Positions 1 through 6,223 of a stretch of 15,349 nt of DNA are shown here, one piece after another. Under the pieces are notes generated by a model. It saw only the letters and a list, made by a program, of their open reading frames with translations. It searched no databases and was not told where the DNA came from. Positions within the stretch are counted from its first letter, which is position 1; the number at the start of each line of letters is the position of its first letter. A program made the translations under genes and the position numbers. Source of the stretch: Chloroflexota bacterium (GTDB taxonomy: Bacteria; Chloroflexota; Anaerolineae; UBA3071); assembly GCA_014383605.1 (NCBI GenBank), contig JACNHM010000631.1, positions 1-15,349 of the forward strand, read 5' to 3'.

Positions 1-2739
1 GAAGATGCCCTCCTCCATGAAGTCCATGGGGCGCATCTTGATGTGCGCTTCCAGGAAGAACCCCTCGTGCGATACCGGCACCTCGAGCAGCCTGGCCAGC
101 TCCGCCGAGCCTTGCGATGGCTCGATGGCCATGCTCAACACCAACAGATCGGGCTCCATGACCATGGGCCGCTGGAGCACGGGCTCCTGCACCGTCACCC
201 GCAGGTCACCGTTCAGGCTTTCCACGAGGGGTTCACTGCCTTCGTCGTAGCGGACGAAAAGCACGCCGCGCCGGCGCGCCTCGGTGTAGTACTGCTCGCG
301 GAAGCCGTAGGTGATGATGTCCTTGTACAGCACCGTGACCCGGCAATCGGGGTTGGCCACCTTGATGCGCATGGCGTTCTTGATGGTGCTGGTACAGCAG
401 ATGCGAGAGCAGTAATCATACTCCGATCCCTCGGGACGGACGCACTGGATCATCACCACGTCCTTCAACTCGGCGATCTCATCCAGGCGGCTGGTCACGG
501 CCTCCTCCAGCTCCAACTGGGTGATGACGCGGGGGTGCTTCCCCAGCAGGTAGCGGCTGCCCCGCGCCTCCTGCCCGCCGGTGGCCACGATGGTCACGCC
601 GTGGGAAACGACCTCTGCGCGGCCATCCCGTCGCCGCAAGACCGCCCGATAGTTCCCCACGTGGCCTGTGTGCTCCACTACCTCGGTGCGGGTGTAGACG
701 CCTATGCGCTCGTGGCCCCGCACGCGGTTGACCAGGTCTCGCAGCAGCCGCTGCGGGTTGTACCCTTCCACGACGTAGTGGATGTCGTGCAGGTGGCCGC
801 CCAGGGCATCACTGCGCTCGACCAGGGCCACGTCGAAGCCGGCGTCGGCGATGGCCAGCGCCGCCGTCATGCCCGCCACACCGCCGCCGATGACCAGTGC
901 CCGCCGCACCACCTGCAGGGCTTCTTTATACACTGGCTGCAGGGTGCTGGCCCGGGCCACGGCCATGCGCACCAACTCCATGGCCTTGCGCGTGGCCGCC
1001 TCCGGCTCGTGCGGATGCACCCAGGCGCATTGCTCGCGGATGTTGGTCATTTCCATGAGGTAGGCATTCAGCCCCGCCTCCCGCACCGTGCGCTGGAAGA
1101 GCGACTCGTGCGTGCGGTGGCTGCACCCGGCGACGACGACCCGGTTCAGGTCATGCTCGGCGATGGCCTCCTTGATAGCCGCCAGCCCTTCGGGGAAGCA
1201 ACCGTAGCCGACGTCGGCAGCGGTGACTACGTTGGGGTACTCCCTGGCGCGGCCGAGCACCCGCTCGATGTCTACCACTCCTTCGATGGCCGGTCGGCAG
1301 CGGCAGACGAAGACGCCCACGCGGGGCGGCTGGCCGCCCACGTCCCGCTCGGGCAGGAAGTCGCCCTCGCTCAAGAAGGGATACTCGCGGCTGGACGGCC
1401 GCCCACCGAGCTGATCGTGGAACATGCGCATCACGTCGCCGGCGGCGCCGGCGGCGTCAACGATCGTCTCGGCGATCTCCTTAGGGGAGGCAAAGGCCCC
1501 GCAGACGTAGATGCCCGGCTGGCTCGTCTCCAGCGGGTTGAACGTATTCGTCTCGCAGAAGCCATATTCGTTGAGATCGAAGCCCAGGGCGCTGGCCAGT
1601 TGCTCCGCTCCGGCCGGTGGCAGCACGCCCACCGACAGCACGACCATGTCGAAGCGATCTTCCTTCATTTTCCCATCTTCACCGGGATAATGCAGGATCA
1701 GATCGTGGGTTTGGGGATCCTCCCACAGGTCGGAGATGCGGCAGCGGGTGTATTGGACACCGTATTCCCGGCAGGAACGATGGAAATAGGCGTTGTACTC
1801 CTTGTTGAAAGCTCGCTCGTCCATCATGAAGATCTGGCAGTGCGCCCCATCCACGCGCTGCTTGGCCAGCACCGCCTCCTTGGTGGCGTACATGCAGCAG
1901 ATGGACGAGCAGTAGGGATGCTCCTGATCACGCGAGCCAATGCACTGCAGCCAGGCGATGCGTTGCGGCGCTCTGTTGTCCGAGGGGCGCAGGAGCACCC
2001 CCTCCGTCGGCCCCGAGCGGCTGACGTAGCGCTCGTACTGCATGCTGTGCACGACGTTGGGGTAGCGTCCGTAGCCGAACTCCTCCAGCACGCCCGCATC
2101 GGACAGCCGATAGCCCACGGCCAGGATGACGGCCGAGACGTGAATATCCTCGTCCCAGACCTCCTCGTCCAAATTGACGGCCCCCGTCGGGCACACCGCC
2201 TCGCAGCGGCGGCAGTCCGTGCAGTAATCCCCCTTGTCCACGTAGTAGGCGTCGGGAAACGAGCGCGGCGCGCTCTTGTGGATGGCCATGCGCGTGACCA
2301 GCGCTTCCTGGAACTCGCTGGGCAAGCGCACAGGGCAAGCCGCCGTGCAGATGCCGCAGTTGGTGCAGCGTTCCACAGACACGTAGCGGGGCTGATGCCG
2401 TAAGGTGACCGTGAAATCGCCCGCCTGCCCGCTGGCGTCCACCACCTCCGTGCGGGTCATGATCTCGATGTTGGGATGCAGGTTATGGTCCACGAAAGCG
2501 GGTGAGATGGCCGGACGTGTGCAGCCATAGCCGTGATCCGACGTGCCACGGCAGAGCACGCAGTCGTGCGTGGGGAACATGTAGCCCAACTGGGCCACCC
2601 GCCCACCCAGCCCTGGCTCCCGCTCCACCAGGTAAACTTTCAGGCCGGCCTCAGCCAGGTCAATGGCGGCGCGCATCCCGCCGATGCCACCGCCGACGAC
2701 CAGCACCGCGCCTTCCGGATTCTTACGTTCTAACGCCAT
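1..2739 (-). CDS. hdrA: HdrA-like FAD/iron-sulfur electron-transfer subunit, partial (3' end outside window)
   Basis: Large flavoprotein of the heterodisulfide reductase A family, which in soluble Hdr-type complexes splits or relays electrons between ferredoxin, NAD(P)H and a thiol or methylene-THF-type partner. 913 codons are visible and the frame is still open at base 1. Seen in order: an N-terminal cysteine segment (C60, C63, C73) before HPNI; a dinucleotide-binding GGGIGG at 16-21; two 4Fe-4S motifs (C125/C128/C131/C135 and C173/C176/C179/C183); an HdrA middle domain at about 473-600 with conserved cysteines (C479, C481, C514, C539, C571); and a second FAD fold beginning with GGGVAG near 618. 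This second fold makes it a fused, double-flavin form. The ATG at 2739 overlaps the CBS-ACT gene by 17 bp, implying translational coupling; its ribosome-binding site is weak. HdrB/HdrC-type partners, if present, would lie left of the window. The family assignment is strong; the exact electron partners are unknown. Confidence 0.9.
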   Translation of the reverse strand, partial: MALERKNPEGAVLVVGGGIGGMRAAIDLAEAGLKVYLVEREPGLGGRVAQLGYMFPTHDCVLCRGTSDHGYGCTRPAISPAFVDHNLHPNIEIMTRTEVVDASGQAGDFTVTLRHQPRYVSVERCTNCGICTAACPVRLPSEFQEALVTRMAIHKSAPRSFPDAYYVDKGDYCTDCRRCEAVCPTGAVNLDEEVWDEDIHVSAVILAVGYRLSDAGVLEEFGYGRYPNVVHSMQYERYVSRSGPTEGVLLRPSDNRAPQRIAWLQCIGSRDQEHPYCSSICCMYATKEAVLAKQRVDGAHCQIFMMDERAFNKEYNAYFHRSCREYGVQYTRCRISDLWEDPQTHDLILHYPGEDGKMKEDRFDMVVLSVGVLPPAGAEQLASALGFDLNEYGFCETNTFNPLETSQPGIYVCGAFASPKEIAETIVDAAGAAGDVMRMFHDQLGGRPSSREYPFLSEGDFLPERDVGGQPPRVGVFVCRCRPAIEGVVDIERVLGRAREYPNVVTAADVGYGCFPEGLAAIKEAIAEHDLNRVVVAGCSHRTHESLFQRTVREAGLNAYLMEMTNIREQCAWVHPHEPEAATRKAMELVRMAVARASTLQPVYKEALQVVRRALVIGGGVAGMTAALAIADAGFDVALVERSDALGGHLHDIHYVVEGYNPQRLLRDLVNRVRGHERIGVYTRTEVVEHTGHVGNYRAVLRRRDGRAEVVSHGVTIVATGGQEARGSRYLLGKHPRVITQLELEEAVTSRLDEIAELKDVVMIQCVRPEGSEYDYCSRICCTSTIKNAMRIKVANPDCRVTVLYKDIITYGFREQYYTEARRRGVLFVRYDEGSEPLVESLNGDLRVTVQEPVLQRPMVMEPDLLVLSMAIEPSQGSAELARLLEVPVSHEGFFLEAHIKMRPMDFMEEGIF

Positions 2740-3391
2740 TCCACTGAATCTCTCTCACGTCTTGAATTTGAATATCTTCCAACTCACCAATGACCTCACC
2801 CAACTCTTCCCTGGGGATGTTGGTGACCTTGACCACAGACAACCACATGCCCGGCTCCGGCGCCGGATAGCCCACGATCACCGTCAGGTTGCCCCCCTTC
2901 CTGGCAATGGCCGTGGAGAGGCGAGCGACCTCGCCGGGCCGGTCCGGCTGCAGGATGGTCACCCGCACGCCAGTCCGGCGCGCCCCCAGCAAGTCCACCA
3001 TGATGTTGAACAGATCGTTGTCGGTGATGATGCCGACAAGGTCACCGTCCCTCATCACCGGCATGCAGCCGATCTTGCGGTCAGCCATGATGCGGGCAGC
3101 CTCCTCGATGGCCGTCTCCTCACCAATCGTGAACACGTCCTTGACCATGACGTGACCGACCTTGACCTTGCCCAGGACGTAACTGATCTCGAAACGGCTG
3201 AAGTTGCTCACGTCCGAAGGAAGAACCCGCAACAGTGACCGCTGCGTGACCAGGCCCACCAGGTTCTTTGCTCCGTCTACGATGGGCAGATGGCGGATGT
3301 TCTTCTCTCTCATCAACGCCTGGGCATCCGTCACCGGCATCTCCGGGTGCCCGCAGATGGGATTGGGAGTCATTCGATCTTTGACCAGCAT
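2723..3391 (-). CDS. CBS-CBS-ACT domain regulatory protein
   Basis: A 222-residue cytoplasmic protein with two CBS domains (about 1-57 and 75-135) and a C-terminal ACT-like domain (about 140-215, beginning GVRVTILQPDRPGE). CBS pairs bind adenine nucleotides and ACT domains bind amino acids or other small molecules, so a ligand-sensing role is likely; no catalytic motif is seen. The start at 3391 is chosen because a run of GGGGGG lies just upstream and the first CBS motif (VKDRMTPNP) starts directly after the Met. A longer in-frame start at 3439 would translate the intergenic repeat array and is rejected. Its last 17 bp overlap the HdrA-like gene, which suggests that it senses energy or substrate status for that redox module. 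The ligand cannot be read from the sequence. Confidence 0.88.
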   Translation of the reverse strand: MLVKDRMTPNPICGHPEMPVTDAQALMREKNIRHLPIVDGAKNLVGLVTQRSLLRVLPSDVSNFSRFEISYVLGKVKVGHVMVKDVFTIGEETAIEEAARIMADRKIGCMPVMRDGDLVGIITDNDLFNIMVDLLGARRTGVRVTILQPDRPGEVARLSTAIARKGGNLTVIVGYPAPEPGMWLSVVKVTNIPREELGEVIGELEDIQIQDVREIQWNGVRT

Positions 3392-3401
3392 ATTCCCCCC
3401 A

Positions 3402-3471
3402 GAATTACAGATTTCGGAATGCGGAATGCGGATTGACATTCCGCAATCCGCAATCTACAATCCGCATTCGG
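3402..3471. repeat. Self-complementary GGAATGC/CAATCCG heptamer array
   Basis: Eight clear heptamers at 3416-3471 (GGAATGC twice, GGATTGA, CATTCCG, CAATCCG, CAATCTA, CAATCCG, CATTCGG), with two weaker in-phase units from 3402. The segment 3423-3434 pairs with 3459-3470 with about one mismatch. It occupies the gap between the QueG-like and CBS-ACT genes; the QueG-like stop codon (complement of 3455-3457) is the last three bases of the CAATCTA unit. Confidence 0.85.
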
Positions 3472-4219
3472 TAGCGCAAGGGCCGGTGGCGCACTTGCCG
3501 CAGACGTCGGCCAGGCCCAGATCGCGGAAGCCGTCGGCCACCTGTAGCAGCCGCTCGTAACAGCGGTGCTTATCCAGTCCACCTTCGGTCAGCGCACCTA
3601 CAGGGCAGCGCTGCACGCAGGTCATGCAGCTTCCATCGTGCAAGTAGCGGCAGCGCACGCGGGCAGCAACGCCGGGCCCCGATGTCGGCTCCAGCGCTGC
3701 ATCCAGCACCAGACTGCCAAAACGACCCGCGCAGCCCGCATCGGTGATCAGCATGTGGTGCAGGCCAAAGCTGCCCAGGCCGGCGATGGCGGCCACGCTC
3801 TTGTGCGACCAGCGGCTGATGAGCGTGACCGGATCCCAGTTGTGGGTGGCCGGCTCCGCGGCCGCTTGCACCCCCTGCTCGACCAGAGCGGCGATCAGCC
3901 CCTGGGCGATGCGATTGATGAGCGCGTTGGTCTCGACGTAAGCCAAGGCCCACTGCCGAGCGACCTCGCTGCGCTGCGCCCGGTTGGCCTTCACTACTTC
4001 TTCGGCAAAAGGCACAAAGAAGGAGACAACCGACCGCGCTGTCGGCAACAGCTCGCCAGGCAGCAGATGGGTCGGCTCGGCGATCTCCCGCAGTCGGAGA
4101 AAGCGGGGATTATCGGCAGAGGCGAAGCCCACCAGCGGCGTGCGGTAGCGGGTCTCAGTCCCTGCTTGGTCTACCTCTTGCTGCACAAAGGCAACGATGA
4201 ACGCCTCCAGGCCGTTCAT
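3455..4219 (-). CDS. QueG-like (epoxyqueuosine reductase-like) double 4Fe-4S protein
   Basis: A 254-residue soluble iron-sulfur protein resembling the C-terminal half of epoxyqueuosine reductase (QueG). Seen: an N-terminal segment with SFFVPF, a central WSHKS...GLGSFGLHH stretch typical of the QueG-like fold, then nine cysteines in two groups. The first group is C190, C198-x2-C201-x3-C205 and C220; the second is C240-x2-C243-x4-C248-x3-C252. It is shorter than true QueG (about 350-380 residues), so a tRNA role is doubtful. Its place between a corrinoid-type methyltransferase and an HdrA-like protein suggests electron delivery, possibly to a corrinoid protein; this is inference. The start at 4219 has GGGAGG just upstream; extension to 4309 would translate the octamer array. 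The last cysteine and the stop codon are encoded within a heptamer array, which is unusual. Confidence 0.83.
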   Translation of the reverse strand: MNGLEAFIVAFVQQEVDQAGTETRYRTPLVGFASADNPRFLRLREIAEPTHLLPGELLPTARSVVSFFVPFAEEVVKANRAQRSEVARQWALAYVETNALINRIAQGLIAALVEQGVQAAAEPATHNWDPVTLISRWSHKSVAAIAGLGSFGLHHMLITDAGCAGRFGSLVLDAALEPTSGPGVAARVRCRYLHDGSCMTCVQRCPVGALTEGGLDKHRCYERLLQVADGFRDLGLADVCGKCATGPCATECGL

Positions 4220-4263
4220 GCCCTCCCAGTATATCCTTCCTCGACACAATCGCCCATGACCTG

Positions 4264-4421
4264 GGTCATATGGTCGGGTGGTCGTTTGGTCGCTTAGTCG
4301 CCTGGTCATTTGGTCGGATGGTCTGATCGTCGGGTGGTCTGATGGTCATCAGTCGAACCACTCCACCATCCGACCAAGGACCACCTGACCAAAGACCACC
4401 TGACTATCCAACTAACTGACC
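4264..4421. repeat. Self-complementary octamer array (GGTCNNNT / ANNNGACC)
   Basis: Eleven octamers in one phase at 4264-4351, mostly of the form GGTCNNNT (for example GGTCGGGT, GGTCGTTT, GGTCGGAT, GGTCTGAT). They are followed at 4352-4421 by units ending in GACC or close to it, with some units shortened to seven. The arms pair; for example GGTCGGATGGT at 4312-4322 is the exact reverse complement of 4365-4375. The array fills most of the 192-bp gap between the methyltransferase and QueG-like genes and reaches into the methyltransferase 3' end. It is the only period-8 array of the five. Confidence 0.85.
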
Positions 4422-5275
4422 GATCTCCGCCGCCGGAAAGCCTTGATATAGCGCATGGCGTACTCATCGCGGCCCAGGAGAAGGTCGGCAGCCAGGATAA
4501 CGGGCCGCACCTTGGCCGCATCCACGAGGGGGCAGTTCACGCCAGCCGTGATGACCATGGCCAGGAAGGCCCCGTTGATCACCTCCCGCTCCGGCAAACC
4601 AAAGGAGACGTTGCTGGCGCCGAGGGCCATGTTGACGCCCAACTCTTCCTTGACCATGCGGATGGCCTGCAACGTCGTCCAGCCAGCCTTCGAGTCGGCC
4701 CCTACGGTCAGCGATAGGCAGTCAATGACCACGTCGTCACGGGAAATTCCCAACGCTTCGGCGCGCGCAACGATCTTCCGGGCCACCGCCAGACGCCCCT
4801 CCGGCGCAGCCGGGATGCCCTCGTCGTCCATGCACAGGCCGATGACCGCCGCGCCATACTCCGCCACCAGCGGCAGTACCCGCGCCAGGCTGGCCTCCTC
4901 TCCGTTGACCGAGTTGACCAACGGCTTGCCGTCGGGGTTCAGCTCCTTGTGCAGCGCCAGCGCGGCGCGCAAGGCTTCGCCATCGGCTGTGTCAATGCAG
5001 ACGGGAACATCCACCGTCTCCATCACCAGCCGGACGGCTTGGGGCAGCAGATCCACTTCGTCCACGCCGGCGACGCCGACGTTGACGTCCAACACATCGG
5101 CACCCGCCGCCAATTGCGCCAACGCTTCCTGGCGCACGACCTCCAGATCGCCGGCGACCAGCGCGGCAGCCAGCTTCTTCTTGCCCGTGGGGTTGATCCG
5201 CTCGCCGATGATGACCGTCGGCCGGCCATCGCCGATGACGACTTTCTTTCCTGTTCCTTTGAGCACGGTTTCCAC
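4412..5275 (-). CDS. acsE: AcsE/MtrH-like methyltetrahydrofolate:corrinoid methyltransferase (pterin-binding TIM barrel)
   Basis: A 287-residue pterin-binding protein of the dihydropteroate synthase-like superfamily. In the Wood-Ljungdahl pathway AcsE moves the methyl group of methyl-THF to the corrinoid iron-sulfur protein. Seen: GERINPTGKKK at 24-34, DVNVG at 63-67, CIDT at 93-96, NSVNGE at 121-126, and GASNVSFGLP at 219-228. The Asn of this last motif is the likely residue that contacts the pterin N5 in AcsE/MetH enzymes. Length fits AcsE, not MetH, and no B12-binding domain is present, so a separate corrinoid protein is needed; none is in the window. GTG start at 5275, with AAAGGAGG about 10 nt upstream. 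The C-terminal RRRRSVS and stop run into the octamer array. It could also serve another methyl-THF-dependent corrinoid system. The symbol is the best family match, not proven. Confidence 0.83.
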   Translation of the reverse strand: METVLKGTGKKVVIGDGRPTVIIGERINPTGKKKLAAALVAGDLEVVRQEALAQLAAGADVLDVNVGVAGVDEVDLLPQAVRLVMETVDVPVCIDTADGEALRAALALHKELNPDGKPLVNSVNGEEASLARVLPLVAEYGAAVIGLCMDDEGIPAAPEGRLAVARKIVARAEALGISRDDVVIDCLSLTVGADSKAGWTTLQAIRMVKEELGVNMALGASNVSFGLPEREVINGAFLAMVITAGVNCPLVDAAKVRPVILAADLLLGRDEYAMRYIKAFRRRRSVS

Positions 5276-5296
5276 GAACGCAAATCCTCCTTTGGG

Positions 5297-5371
5297 CGTA
5301 AAGCGTAAAACGTAAAGCGTAGAACGTAAAACGTAACAAGTGAGACCGCCTTTACGTTTTACGTTTTACGT
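5297..5371. repeat. Self-complementary CGTAAAN/TTTACGT heptamer array
   Basis: Six heptamers of the CGTAAAR type at 5297-5338 are followed after a 12-bp spacer by three exact TTTACGT units at 5351-5371. The two halves are complementary and form a hairpin. The array fills the gap between the HAD and methyltransferase genes. The HAD stop (complement of 5352-5354) and its last codons are read from the TTTACGT units. Confidence 0.85.
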
Positions 5372-6119
5372 ACCACGCGCCTATCTCATCAATCGAGCGC
5401 AGCACGACGTCGGCCTGCGCGGCCAGCAGCGTCGGGCCGCCCATGCCGCTGAGCACGGCCACTTTGAGCCCCGCGCCGGCCTGCCGGGCCATCTCCAGGT
5501 CGGCCACAGTATCGCCCACGACGGCGGTGCGAGAGGGTTGCACGCCCAGCCGCTCGCAGGCGGCCAGCAGCATGTCCGGCGCCGGCTTCCAGGGCAGTCC
5601 ATTGTCGCCGCAGACCAGGTGATCCACCAGGTCAGCGACCCCCAGGATGCACAGGATTTCCTCAGTCCCCGCCCGGCGATCGGTGGTGACCACGGCCACG
5701 CGCAGGCCAGCGTCTCGCAGCCGCTGCAGTAGCCCGACGACGTCGCCCGTGGCCCGGACCAGGCTGGTGGGCGGCAGGTCAGCGATGGTTTGCTCAAACG
5801 TCGCTTGGGCACGAGCCTCGGCTTCGGGCCAGGGGACGCCGTGGTCATACAGCACGGACGCGGCGATGGTCTGCAGTTGCTCCTCGGGAGCGATGACCAG
5901 CGGGCCTTGCGGCAACGTGCGCTGCTGCTGCCGATCGTAGCCCAGCGAGCGGTAGAGCTTGCGCCGTAGAGCCTCGTCGCCAGCGTGCGGTGTCAGCCGC
6001 TCCACCCAGGCCAGGGCCAGGCGTCCCCACATGGCCTCGAAGTCGGTCAGCGTGCCATCTTTGTCGAAGACGACCAGGTCAGCGTCGAAGGAGACGTGGC
6101 CGAAGGTTAGCAGGGACAT
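5352..6119 (-). CDS. HAD-superfamily phosphatase (phosphoglycolate phosphatase-like)
   Basis: A 255-residue cytoplasmic phosphohydrolase of the haloacid dehalogenase superfamily with a helical cap. Catalytic motifs: motif I DKDGTLTD with nucleophile D19 and acid/base D21; motif II around T145 (VVTTD); motif III K178 (WKPAPD); motif IV GDTVADLEMA with D203 and D207. The family hydrolyses small phosphate esters (phosphoglycolate, PPi, sugar phosphates); the substrate cannot be told from sequence. An alternative TTG start at 6146 would add nine residues; ATG 6119 is preferred, though neither has a strong ribosome-binding site. The C-terminal YVKRKT and the TAA stop are read from the TTTACGT heptamer array, so the natural C-terminus may have been replaced by repeat sequence. 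It lies between the ProRS-like gene (88-bp gap) and the methyltransferase gene (76-bp gap). Confidence 0.88.
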   Translation of the reverse strand: MSLLTFGHVSFDADLVVFDKDGTLTDFEAMWGRLALAWVERLTPHAGDEALRRKLYRSLGYDRQQQRTLPQGPLVIAPEEQLQTIAASVLYDHGVPWPEAEARAQATFEQTIADLPPTSLVRATGDVVGLLQRLRDAGLRVAVVTTDRRAGTEEILCILGVADLVDHLVCGDNGLPWKPAPDMLLAACERLGVQPSRTAVVGDTVADLEMARQAGAGLKVAVLSGMGGPTLLAAQADVVLRSIDEIGAWYVKRKT

Positions 6120-6160
6120 GGCAAACTTGAGTCCAGAGATTGGCAAGAGCCGTGTTGGCC

Positions 6161-6223
6161 GACGAATGACGAAAGACGAAGGACGAATGACCGATCTTCG
6201 TCGTCCGTCATTCGTCGTTCGTC
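6161..6223. repeat. Self-complementary GACGAAN/NTTCGTC heptamer array
   Basis: Nine consecutive heptamers in perfect phase: GACGAAT, GACGAAA, GACGAAG, GACGAAT, GACCGAT, CTTCGTC, GTCCGTC, ATTCGTC, GTTCGTC. The left and right halves are reverse complements and can fold into one hairpin. The array lies between the ProRS-like and HAD genes, and the ProRS-like stop codon (complement of 6208-6210) is inside it. Confidence 0.85.

Noticed and set aside
43..2403. 786-codon open frame on the plus strand, opposite the HdrA-like gene
   Set aside because: It has no domain or motif, its composition is the antisense image of a GC-rich gene, and the minus strand encodes clear HdrA motifs over the same bases.
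4220..4309. Longer N-terminus for the QueG-like protein
   Set aside because: The added codons translate the octamer array, and the inner ATG has a strong GGGAGG upstream.
3402..6223. Repeat hairpins as standard intrinsic terminators
   Set aside because: The stems are long and self-complementary, but none is followed by a run of T on the transcribed strand, so a Rho-independent terminator cannot be claimed.
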